Assembly: GCA_031285415.1 (NCBI GenBank)
Contig: JAITWF010000074.1
Location: 1-6,250, forward strand
DNA: 6,250 bases
Direction of reading: 5' to 3'
Origin: Deferribacteraceae bacterium
GTDB lineage: Bacteria; Chrysiogenota; Deferribacteres; Deferribacterales; JAISNW01
In this document: one piece after another, positions 1 to 5,564 of the stretch
How the letters are laid out: the number at the start of each line of letters is the position of its first letter
How positions within the stretch are numbered: position 1 is the stretch's first letter
Position numbers and translations under genes: made by a program
The notes under the pieces: model-generated
The model's database searches: none
What the model saw: only the letters and a program-made list of their open reading frames with translations
What the model was told of the DNA's origin: nothing

Positions 1-183
1 AAACAGCCACCACTAGATGGTGATAATAGCACCAGCTTCTTGAAAGCTAGTGTTAAGAGAGAGTTCTGTGCAGTATGTCACGATGATGCAGACGCTCGAT
101 ATGACAAATACCACGAGAAAGACTTCCGTATTAAGGAAGACAGTCAGCGTGGCATGTTTGGTCGTGCATCTGGTGATAAATAA
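1..183 (+). CDS. C-terminal end of a c-type cytochrome (partial)
   Basis: Frame 1 is open from the first base to a TAA at 181-183, giving the last 60 residues of a protein that starts upstream. It contains one canonical heme c site, CAVCH, at visible residues 23-27, followed by a charged tail rich in Asp, Lys and Arg. A CXXCH motif so close to the C-terminus, directly ahead of an outer-membrane barrel and two more multiheme cytochromes, suggests a multiheme cytochrome, probably the periplasmic electron donor of the cluster. The number of hemes and the signal peptide lie outside the window, so the exact family cannot be given. The next gene starts 9 bases after the stop, so the two are very likely cotranscribed. 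Confidence 0.8.
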   Translation, partial: KQPPLDGDNSTSFLKASVKREFCAVCHDDADARYDKYHEKDFRIKEDSQRGMFGRASGDK

Positions 184-192
184 AGAGGATAT

Positions 193-1158
193 ATGAAAAA
201 TCCAATAATCTACGGAATATCATTATGCCTGCTTGTTATGTCGCTTGCGATCCCGTCGTACGCTATAGACTTCGGAGGTTTTATAACCTCCGGAGTGGAG
301 AGTGTTGAGAACGATGATGAATCATCAATGGCTCTCAACAACTATCTAAATCTGAACGTAAACCAGATCGGCGTGCCGGATCTTAGCTTCTATGGGTATG
401 GCAGGTATAATGTAAACCTCAAGGATGACCAATCTTTTGGGGATCTCTATCTAGGCTACCTTGAATATAGAACTTTTCAGGGTGCCACAGATATAATGTT
501 GGGCAGATTCGACCTTGTAACAAATAGGTTTATGACTCTGGATGGCATTAGTGCAACTCAGGTTCTTCCGTTTCATGTGGGGCTGTCTGCTTTTGTGGGC
601 GTACCTCGCTATAAAGATGCGGAGGAGCTAGATGATGAATTTAGGATGACTGGCGCATTGGCGTACGGCGGAAAGATCTTTCTTTCGGGCGTAAACGCAC
701 TGCAGCTGAACGTCAACTTTTATAATGAAGAGGGCGATAACGGAACTGAAGATGAAACTATCGTCTATAAGCGCACAGTGGGTGCTGGTGGAGCATACTT
801 TAAGAACTTTGGTACCACCGTCGACCCTGTCGCTCTTACTGTAGAGGCGTTAGCGGATCAAGATATTGAAAATGATGTGTTGGCGAGAATGTCGGCAAGA
901 ATTGCGTTTCAGTATCACAGATTTCAGGTCGCTATCAGTGGTGACTCCTTTGATGTAGAGGATCAATATCCGATGGATAGAGAGCTTATCATCAGGATGA
1001 TCTCATCGGGCGAAGAGACCAGATACGGTGCTACTGCCAATATCGACCTATTCAGATGGTTGAATCTATACGCTGGCTACACAATGACATCTGTAGAGAT
1101 GCGCAGTGGGTACGATAGCGATGGTTCGATAATCCGTGCCGGGGCTGACCTGATGTGA
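193..1158 (+). CDS. Outer-membrane beta-barrel protein of a porin-cytochrome cluster, N-terminal 321 codons up to an in-frame TGA
   Basis: This is the first three quarters of a beta-barrel that continues in the same frame to 1461. The ATG follows an AGAGG ribosome site (184-188) and begins a clear Sec signal peptide: basic start, hydrophobic core, probable cleavage after Ser-Tyr-Ala at residue 24. The mature part has no long hydrophobic helix. It shows alternating, aromatic- and glycine-rich strands separated by acidic loops, as in Gram-negative outer-membrane barrels. The stretch LGRFDLVTNRFMTLDG (residues about 103-118) resembles a strand-turn element seen in barrels encoded beside multiheme cytochromes. 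In such clusters the barrel sheathes a cytochrome so that electrons can cross the outer membrane; that role is inferred from the neighbours. The product as conceptually translated stops at TGA 1156-1158 and would lack about 100 C-terminal residues, including the C-terminal aromatic signature, so it is unlikely to fold as a complete barrel. Confidence 0.75.
   Translation: MKNPIIYGISLCLLVMSLAIPSYAIDFGGFITSGVESVENDDESSMALNNYLNLNVNQIGVPDLSFYGYGRYNVNLKDDQSFGDLYLGYLEYRTFQGATDIMLGRFDLVTNRFMTLDGISATQVLPFHVGLSAFVGVPRYKDAEELDDEFRMTGALAYGGKIFLSGVNALQLNVNFYNEEGDNGTEDETIVYKRTVGAGGAYFKNFGTTVDPVALTVEALADQDIENDVLARMSARIAFQYHRFQVAISGDSFDVEDQYPMDRELIIRMISSGEETRYGATANIDLFRWLNLYAGYTMTSVEMRSGYDSDGSIIRAGADLM
1156..1158 (+). 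other. In-frame TGA within the beta-barrel gene
   Basis: Codon 322 of an otherwise continuous 422-codon frame is TGA, preceded by ATG (Met) and followed by GTG. The coding pattern is intact on both sides, so this is a single substitution-type event and not a frameshift; CGA, TTA, TCA, GGA or TGG could each become TGA by one change. All tryptophans noted in neighbouring genes use TGG and no other in-frame TGA occurs in the real genes, which argues against a general reassignment of TGA. The bases just downstream offer only a weak GGAG/CTCC pairing (1164-1167 with 1186-1189) around an 18-base loop, which is a poor match to a bacterial SECIS element. Confidence 0.85.
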
Positions 1159-1461
1159 GTGCAGGAGTTTGGGCTAGCAGGTGGTCTCCAGTATTACGCT
1201 TACGATTCAGATATCGAAGCGGCAGCTGGCTTTATAGCTTCGATCGATTGGCAGTTTGCTAGAGATTTTGGCTTATATCTGGCATATGAAAACGCTTGGA
1301 TAACCGAAGGAAGCACAGAGAGAGCGGCTTACGCTATAGAGGGTAAACTGTCTATGTATGTTACAGATTCACTTATATTGTCTGGACTCGTTGAAAGTGG
1401 TGACGAAAACGAGTATGTGGACGATTTTAGGTGGGGTGCGCAGGTGAGATATGCGTTTTAA
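1159..1461 (+). pseudogene. C-terminal 100 codons of the same beta-barrel, separated by the in-frame TGA
   Basis: This segment is in exactly the same frame as the preceding one and begins at the codon after the TGA. It continues the alternating strand pattern and ends RWGAQVRYAF. A terminal phenylalanine preceded by alternating aromatic or hydrophobic residues is the classic recognition signal for the BAM machinery, so this is the natural end of the barrel and not a separate protein. The first codon, GTG, could formally act as a start, but there is no Shine-Dalgarno sequence before it and no signal peptide after it, so independent translation is improbable. The last 11 bases overlap the start of the next cytochrome gene. 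It may be a nonsense-mutated remnant, part of a read-through gene, or the product of a base-call error. Confidence 0.6.
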
Positions 1462-2101
1462 ACAAATATTAGTTATATTGGTACCGTTATTGACGATCGC
1501 ATTTGGTTGTGCAGCGTATAACTACGTTGCTCCATACAAGCAATTTGATCATGAAAAGCATGAGATGCCTATTGTGCAGCAGGGCAAAGATTGCTTCTTC
1601 TGTCACGATGTAACGATAGCGGAGAAGGACCAAGTTAAACGTGTGCTAATTTTGCGCAACATGCTTAAAGAGAGCGACGAGAAGAAATTCGTTGAAGGAA
1701 CGTGCCACACGTGCCATATTGATAGAAACGTAGAGATCAAAGAGGGGGCGAAAGGTCCTAGCGATTGCTACGTTTGCCACGACGATCTTCGCAGCGTTAT
1801 GCCAGACGACCACAACGGATTATGGGTGGATTCGCACGGCAATGCAGCGAAAGAGGTGTGGTACGATGGGGCGTGGAATCCGAAATCCGACGAAGCTAAA
1901 TCGTTATCGTATCCAACGTGCGACTCCTGCCATGCACAGTGGTTCTGCGCAGATTGTCACACAGCGAGGGATTTAGGCAAGTCAGAGATGCACCCACGCA
2001 CATTTAAAACAGCACACGTAGCGGCGGCAGCGGTAGACCCAGCCTCATGTAGCTCGTGCCACACGGCTAGATACTGCCGTGACTGCCATGCGGGCAAGTA
2101 G
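1451..2101 (+). CDS. Heptaheme c-type cytochrome lipoprotein
   Basis: This 216-residue protein has a short basic start, a hydrophobic stretch and a lipobox-like IAFGC ending at Cys20, so it is probably a lipoprotein attached to the outer membrane. Seven CXXCH heme c sites follow, starting at residues 48, 85, 106, 157, 166, 200 and 209. The last four form two close pairs (CDSCH/CADCH and CSSCH/CRDCH), and several free histidines could be axial ligands. The ATG overlaps the barrel gene by 11 bases and has AGGTGAG just upstream (1442-1448), pointing to translational coupling. By size and position it resembles the smaller lipoprotein cytochromes of porin-cytochrome complexes, which sit at or inside the barrel and pass electrons across the outer membrane. 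Heme attachment is well supported; placement in the conduit is inferred. Stop codon is TAG. Confidence 0.88.
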   Translation: MRFKQILVILVPLLTIAFGCAAYNYVAPYKQFDHEKHEMPIVQQGKDCFFCHDVTIAEKDQVKRVLILRNMLKESDEKKFVEGTCHTCHIDRNVEIKEGAKGPSDCYVCHDDLRSVMPDDHNGLWVDSHGNAAKEVWYDGAWNPKSDEAKSLSYPTCDSCHAQWFCADCHTARDLGKSEMHPRTFKTAHVAAAAVDPASCSSCHTARYCRDCHAGK

Positions 2102-2108
2102 GTGATAT

Positions 2109-3599
2109 ATGAATAAGTATAAAAAGATATTTTTGCTGATTGCCACACTCCTTGCTACAGTTGTTCTAATTAGCTGTAGTAGCGATGTAAGTGATAATGG
2201 CGGTAGTAACGGCTCAGCTGTAACGCTTACGCCAGACAACCATATAATGGGCTACGGCAGTGCAGATTGTGCTGGCTGTCACCCATCGGCGTCGCTATCA
2301 GATATGCACGCTACATTTGTGGCGGATGCGGCGATCGGTTGCTTCTGCCACGGTGATAACGGCGTAGAGGGTGCAACTGGCGGCGGCTGTACAAGCTGTC
2401 ATACCGACGCTGATTATATGGCAGGTGTCTATTTTGGTGATGGCGACTTCAATGATTATCTAGTTGAAAGTCTAAAACATGGTGTTGCTAACTTTGAACC
2501 AGCTGGTACAGATCCTTGTCAGATGTGCCATGGTACACCAAACCACGATGGAGATTTCGATTATAATACAGACCTAGCTAATCTCGAGGGCTGGAAAGCT
2601 GGCGGTATTGATAAAACCTATAACTTCTGCGTAGCATGCCACAGTGGCGCATACGCTGGAGGGTTAGCTGGCTATATGGAGACAACTGGCGATATTCATG
2701 GTGGTGGCGTAGGTACGACTACACAGCTAAGAGCTGGCAATACTACGAACTCTATCGTCGACTGTATGAAGTGTCACAATCCTCACACCTCAACAAATGA
2801 ACATCTAGTGGTAGATGAGGTGTTGGTTGATAATGCTAATATGCAGATTAGTTACTCTGCAACCAATACGAATGAGCTATGTGCAGTTTGTCACACAAAT
2901 CCAGCTGGCACAGATGCGAAAACTGGCTTGAAACAAGCGGTGCATCCAACTGAAGAGTGCCAAGGTTGCCACGATAGGGTTAGTGTAACCGCTACTACAT
3001 GCTACGATTGCCATGCTGATATGGGAACCACGTTACGGGACAAGCACGTAGCTTTTGACGTTAAAAGCTGTAACGATTGCCACTTTGGAATGGCTGCATC
3101 GGTAGTTCAGAGTCATGATGGTTATCTTGATACCAACAATTATCTTACCAGTGGTTGTGCTGGCTGTCACCCTGGACAGTTTGACGCTGATAAGATTGCG
3201 TTTCATAAGAATTTTAGTACGGCTAAATGTGCTAACTGTCATGAAAATATAGTTGAGAAATCGTTTACAGCAGGTGCGTCATCTATGCATGTGACTAGTA
3301 CTTTGGGCGATACTCCTGATTGTCTAGGTTGTCACGCAAACAACAATAGGATGACAAAGAATGAAGGGTTTACGGGCACTACTTATAATCATACCACTGG
3401 TGCTCCTTTGACTACCTGTTCTCCATGTCACAACTCTGCAGGCAGTGCTCCTGTTGCGTTCACAAGTGACCCATTGAGTGCTGATGTAATGACAAGCACC
3501 ATTGGCAAGAACAGATGCAACGATTGCCATAAGCATGGTGCAGGTAATAGCGATACGCCTGTGGATTTCCACCACGGAACGTTCTCTCGACGGTTCTAA
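2109..3599 (+). CDS. 14-heme c-type cytochrome lipoprotein, probably outer-surface
   Basis: This 496-residue protein begins with a lipoprotein signal: Lys-rich start, hydrophobic core, and lipobox LISC with the acceptor at Cys23. A Ser/Gly/Asn-rich linker of about 25 residues follows, typical of exported lipoproteins. Fourteen CXXCH heme sites start at residues 54, 94, 137, 174, 219, 258, 284, 298, 321, 350, 374, 405, 437 and 470. An additional CFCH at residues 78-81 has one residue between the cysteines instead of two. Free histidines are spread through the chain as possible second axial ligands. The ATG follows AGGTGA that overlaps the preceding TAG stop, 7 bases away, so it is translated as part of the operon. 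The likely job, by analogy to OmcB-type proteins, is the outer-face terminal reductase or relay to external acceptors. Its size and heme count fit such proteins, but it was not assigned to a named family. It is the last gene before the terminator. Confidence 0.9.
   Translation: MNKYKKIFLLIATLLATVVLISCSSDVSDNGGSNGSAVTLTPDNHIMGYGSADCAGCHPSASLSDMHATFVADAAIGCFCHGDNGVEGATGGGCTSCHTDADYMAGVYFGDGDFNDYLVESLKHGVANFEPAGTDPCQMCHGTPNHDGDFDYNTDLANLEGWKAGGIDKTYNFCVACHSGAYAGGLAGYMETTGDIHGGGVGTTTQLRAGNTTNSIVDCMKCHNPHTSTNEHLVVDEVLVDNANMQISYSATNTNELCAVCHTNPAGTDAKTGLKQAVHPTEECQGCHDRVSVTATTCYDCHADMGTTLRDKHVAFDVKSCNDCHFGMAASVVQSHDGYLDTNNYLTSGCAGCHPGQFDADKIAFHKNFSTAKCANCHENIVEKSFTAGASSMHVTSTLGDTPDCLGCHANNNRMTKNEGFTGTTYNHTTGAPLTTCSPCHNSAGSAPVAFTSDPLSADVMTSTIGKNRCNDCHKHGAGNSDTPVDFHHGTFSRRF
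2340..2351 (+). other. Non-canonical CXCH motif in the 14-heme cytochrome
   Basis: Codons TGC TTC TGC CAC encode Cys78-Phe-Cys80-His81. Only one residue separates the cysteines, so the spacing for normal CcmF/CcsBA-type heme attachment is not met. It lies between the first (54) and second (94) canonical sites, roughly where another heme might be expected. It may be a decayed site, a single-cysteine attachment, or an unrelated cysteine pair. Confidence 0.85.
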
Positions 3600-3626
3600 T
3601 AGTTAAAAGTTTTAAGATAGAGTATG

Positions 3627-3659
3627 AATGCGGCAGCCGAAAGGTTGCCGCATTTTTTT
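3627..3659 (+). terminator. Intrinsic terminator of the cytochrome operon
   Basis: ATGCGGCAGCC (3628-3638) pairs with GGTTGCCGCAT (3643-3653) around a GAAA tetraloop; the only non-Watson-Crick pair is one G-T wobble. One more A-T pair can be added outside. A run of seven T follows at 3653-3659. It lies 28 bases after the stop of the 14-heme cytochrome and should end the operon transcript. Confidence 0.93.
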
Positions 3660-3663
3660 ATGA

Positions 3664-3760
3664 ACCACCCCGTCAGGCTTTGCCTGCCACCCCTCCAAGG
3701 AGGGGAACTTTGGAGGCAATACAGTTACGTTCCCCTCCCTCAAGGGGAGGGTGTAACGTA
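3664..3760. repeat. REP-like GC-rich palindromic repeat region
   Basis: Three hairpins are packed into about 85 bases of non-coding DNA. CAGGC (3674-3678) pairs with GCCTG (3682-3686). CCCCTCC (3690-3696) pairs with GGAGGGG (3699-3705). CCCTCCC (3733-3739) pairs with GGGAGGG (3745-3751), and its stem is extended by GTTAC (3724-3728) with GTAAC (3753-3757). The composition differs sharply from the AT-rich surroundings. The CGTCAGGC...GCCTGCCACCCCTCC layout recalls dispersed intergenic repeats seen in many bacterial genomes. An open frame runs through it into the next gene from an ATG at 3624, but that start sits inside the terminator hairpin, so this stretch is not believed to be coding. Confidence 0.65.
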
Positions 3761-3787
3761 TGAGGGGGATGATTCTAACTTTATATA

Positions 3788-3816
3788 TAGACTGCTTACT
3801 TTAGCAATGATATTAT
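3788..3816 (+). promoter_or_regulatory. Possible promoter for the DUF5714 gene
   Basis: TAGACT (3788-3793, 4 of 6 matches to the -35 consensus) and TATTAT (3811-3816, 5 of 6 to the -10) are separated by 17 bases. Transcription would begin around 3822-3823, practically at the ATG chosen for the gene. This would give a leaderless or nearly leaderless message and fits the absence of a ribosome site there. It rests on short matches only. Confidence 0.4.
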
Positions 3817-3821
3817 ACAAC

Positions 3822-4379
3822 ATGAGTAAACAAGAGATCGCACGAGAAGAGATTATTCGACACTGCCTTGCCAGTAAAGAGATTGAGCCGTATGAGCTGA
3901 TGTTAGAGCTTATGGCGCTTCCGACCGTTGCCATGCACGGCCCCGAGCATCATATTTTGCTTCCTGTGGCACTGCTGACTGCTCTTTGCAACGCTACAGG
4001 GCGTACAGACCTTGCCCCTTTGCTAGAAGAGGCTAACAAGAGAAGTTTGCAGGTGCCAGGAGGTGCTTGCGGGGCTTGGGGGATCTGCGGCGCAGCGATC
4101 GGTGCAGGGATATTTAGCAGTATAGTCTTGAAATCATCTCCACTTGCTGAAAAATCGTGGGAGTTGAGCGGACAGCTAACTGCCAAATGTGCAGATTCTA
4201 TATCAAAACAGGGCGGCCCACGCTGTTGCAAGCGAGACTGCTACACTGCCATACTTGAGGCGATTGTGTATTGCAATGAGCAGTTCGATGTTAATTTTAC
4301 ACTCCCTAATATCATTTGCCATTTTTTTGCCAACAATAAAAGCTGTAAGATGAACGAATGTCGTTTCTTTCCCAGTTAA
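3822..4379 (+). CDS. Cysteine-rich DUF5714-type protein
   Basis: The protein has 185 residues from this ATG. It carries HGPEHH (39-44) followed by a hydrophobic segment, then PGGACGAWGICGAAIGAG (79-96), a pattern I recognise from the DUF5714 family, whose function is unknown to me. Twelve cysteines are present, among them Cys83 and Cys89 in the glycine-rich motif, CCKRDC (135-140), Cys151, Cys166, and a C-terminal CKMNEC (175-180), so metal or Fe-S binding is plausible but not shown. The frame is open back to 3624, but the upstream part is terminator and palindromic repeat; family-like sequence starts near this Met, so I chose it (ATG at 3807 is the alternative). No Shine-Dalgarno sequence precedes either. 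The next gene starts 12 bases after the stop and is probably cotranscribed. Confidence 0.75.
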   Translation: MSKQEIAREEIIRHCLASKEIEPYELMLELMALPTVAMHGPEHHILLPVALLTALCNATGRTDLAPLLEEANKRSLQVPGGACGAWGICGAAIGAGIFSSIVLKSSPLAEKSWELSGQLTAKCADSISKQGGPRCCKRDCYTAILEAIVYCNEQFDVNFTLPNIICHFFANNKSCKMNECRFFPS

Positions 4380-4391
4380 AAGGTGAATATT

Positions 4392-4946
4392 ATGAAAAAA
4401 GTCCTGTTTTTAGGTTATTCTAGAGAGAAAACGTCGCTTATCGGCGCACTTGAAGCACACAACTGCTACGTTTATCAAACCGAAGAGGTCTTGACGAGAT
4501 CAGACCAGTGGGATCTTGTTATCAGCTTTGGTTACAGGCATATCTTATCTAAAAAGCTTATTGCCGAGCTTGCTGCGCCGATAGTTAATCTGCATACATC
4601 CTATCTGCCTTACAACAAGGGCGCACACCCTAACTTTTGGGCGTTTTATGATAATACCCCTCACGGTGTAACGATTCATGAGATCGATGAAAAGCTTGAT
4701 ACAGGTGCGATAATCTTTCAGAAACAGATCACCTTTGCACCAGATGAAAATACCTTCTCTAAAACGTATCAACGGCTATTTAATGAGATTGAAACGCTTT
4801 TTATCGATAATATCGACACGATACTATCCTGCAAATGGATTGCAACGCCTCAAGAGGGGAGGGGAACGTATCATCGTGCCAGCGAACTACCAGATGGGAT
4901 CGATTGGAACGCTGATATCAAGGAGTATTTGAGAGGTTTAAAATAA
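4392..4946 (+). CDS. Small formyltransferase-fold protein (methionyl-tRNA formyltransferase-like)
   Basis: This 184-residue protein matches the catalytic domain of the 10-formyltetrahydrofolate-dependent formyltransferases. The N-terminus has a beta strand and glycine loop (KVLFLGYS). The core motif NLHTSYLPYNKGAHP starts at residue 66 and supplies the conserved Asn66 and His68. GVTIHEID...DTG follows, with Asp103 as the third catalytic residue. The C-terminal TYHRASEL region is also seen in related small enzymes. It is much shorter than true methionyl-tRNA formyltransferase (about 310 residues) and lacks its C-terminal tRNA-binding domain, so the acceptor is probably another amine, such as an amino sugar or metabolite; this is not resolvable here. 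The ATG is preceded by AAAGGTGA (4379-4386); an in-frame GTG at 4383 lies inside that ribosome site and was rejected as start. Confidence 0.8.
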   Translation: MKKVLFLGYSREKTSLIGALEAHNCYVYQTEEVLTRSDQWDLVISFGYRHILSKKLIAELAAPIVNLHTSYLPYNKGAHPNFWAFYDNTPHGVTIHEIDEKLDTGAIIFQKQITFAPDENTFSKTYQRLFNEIETLFIDNIDTILSCKWIATPQEGRGTYHRASELPDGIDWNADIKEYLRGLK

Positions 4947-4948
4947 GT

Positions 4949-4966
4949 GGGGCTATCTAAGCCCCC
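4949..4966 (-). terminator. Hairpin between convergent genes, likely terminator of the DinB-family gene
   Basis: GGGGCT (4949-4954) pairs with AGCCCC (4960-4965) around ATCTA. Read on the minus strand, the hairpin is followed by ACTTATTTT, a moderate T-rich tract, and it comes 6 bases after the stop of the minus-strand gene. On the plus strand it is followed by six A, so it is a poor intrinsic terminator in that direction, although it may still slow transcription leaving the formyltransferase gene. Confidence 0.65.
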
Positions 4967-4972
4967 AAAAAA

Positions 4973-5449
4973 CTACATCGACGCCTTGCCGCCATTATCC
5001 CTCAATGCTGCATCTAAAGCACCGATATGATACATGATATGGCTGGTAGCGATCCCGATCTTATTGAATAGAGTCATTTCGGAGCCGTAAAAATCAACCG
5101 TTTTAGCAAGATCATCATCCGATAGTGCCTCAAAGTATCGATCAATATACGTCATTAGCACGTCAAGGCTCTCTAGCATTAGCTCTTTGCTATGCACGCC
5201 ATCGTAATCACTGATATATTCACTCCCTTGCAGAGATGCAACTTCGATAGGGATAGGAAAGTTAGGCTTTTCAACGCTATCCAATAATTGTGATGTGCTG
5301 ACGATCGCATGAAAAACTTGCTGCCAGTAAGGATTACCTCCACACCGCTTCTCCCAAAGAGCCTCTGGGCAGTTGTTGATATCAGCCTTTAACGATGCCA
5401 ACACAAATGGAAACGCTCCATACATCTCCTTTTTTAGATCAATACTCAT
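4973..5449 (-). CDS. DinB-family protein (putative metal-dependent four-helix bundle)
   Basis: The 158-residue protein has the helical pattern of the DinB/YfiT-like superfamily. The expected metal-binding histidine triad is visible: His47 in the first conserved helix (QQVFHAIV), then His137 and His141 in SHIMYHIGALDAAL near the C-terminus. No membrane segment or signal peptide is seen, so it should be cytoplasmic. Family members include metal-dependent thiol transferases and hydrolases as well as many uncharacterised proteins; the substrate here is unknown. The start is firm: AAGGAGAA precedes the ATG by a few bases on the minus strand. It is divergent from an HxlR-type regulator across a 115-base region with an operator-like palindrome, which suggests induction by whatever the regulator senses. 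Stop codon is TAG. Confidence 0.82.
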   Translation of the reverse strand: MSIDLKKEMYGAFPFVLASLKADINNCPEALWEKRCGGNPYWQQVFHAIVSTSQLLDSVEKPNFPIPIEVASLQGSEYISDYDGVHSKELMLESLDVLMTYIDRYFEALSDDDLAKTVDFYGSEMTLFNKIGIATSHIMYHIGALDAALRDNGGKASM

Positions 5450-5476
5450 AATATTCTCCTTGTTTTTTTTGAATGT

Positions 5477-5506
5477 TTGGATAGATTATATCGTTATGAG
5501 TATAAT
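5477..5506 (+). promoter_or_regulatory. Putative promoter of the HxlR-family gene
   Basis: TTGGAT (5477-5482) and a perfect TATAAT (5501-5506) are separated by 18 bases, placing the start of transcription at about 5513. The AGCACT palindrome would then cover the first transcribed bases, a position suited to repression. Confidence 0.55.
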
Positions 5507-5511
5507 GTAAA
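5485..5511 (-). promoter_or_regulatory. Putative promoter of the DinB-family gene
   Basis: On the minus strand TTTACA (5511-5506) is followed after 15 bases by a perfect TATAAT (5490-5485), about 35 bases before the ATG. The spacing is shorter than the optimal 17, which can indicate a weak or activator-assisted promoter. It interlocks with the plus-strand promoter, so the two genes probably compete for, or share, regulation. Confidence 0.45.
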
Positions 5512-5514
5512 GTA

Positions 5515-5530
5515 AGCACTAAAAAGTGCT
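5515..5530. promoter_or_regulatory. Perfect palindrome, likely HxlR-family operator
   Basis: AGCACT (5515-5520), spacer AAAA, AGTGCT (5525-5530) is an exact 6-4-6 inverted repeat between the divergent genes. HxlR-type dimers bind short inverted repeats of this kind in their own promoter regions. A related AAAAAGTAACT occurs a little downstream (5540-5550), possibly a second half-site. It lies just upstream of the -35 of the minus-strand gene and at the presumed start of transcription of the regulator. Confidence 0.6.
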
Positions 5531-5564
5531 ATAGTATCTAAAAAGTAACTATTGGAGATTTACA

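Noticed and set aside
1156..1158. Genome-wide reassignment of TGA to tryptophan
   Set aside because: Tryptophans in neighbouring genes use TGG and no second in-frame TGA is found in the other genes, although none of the genes here ends in TGA.
1159..1200. SECIS element after the TGA
   Set aside because: Only 4-bp stems with large or poorly placed loops can be drawn, and a selenocysteine in this protein class is not expected.
1957..2239. Minus-strand open frames across the cytochrome genes
   Set aside because: They are antisense to regions with regular CXXCH coding, have no ribosome sites and encode no recognisable protein.
3624..3821. N-terminal 66-codon extension of the DUF5714 frame
   Set aside because: Its ATG lies at the foot of the terminator hairpin of the previous operon, and the translated part runs through palindromic repeats with no family resemblance.
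4383..4391. GTG start giving three more residues to the formyltransferase
   Set aside because: The GTG is part of the AAAGGTGA ribosome site; the ATG at 4392 has proper spacing and starts the conserved strand.
4850..4872. AGAGGGGAGGGGAACGTA inside the formyltransferase resembles the repeat near 3740-3760
   Set aside because: It encodes a stretch leading directly into the family-typical TYHRASEL region and has no partner arm, so the likeness is probably chance.
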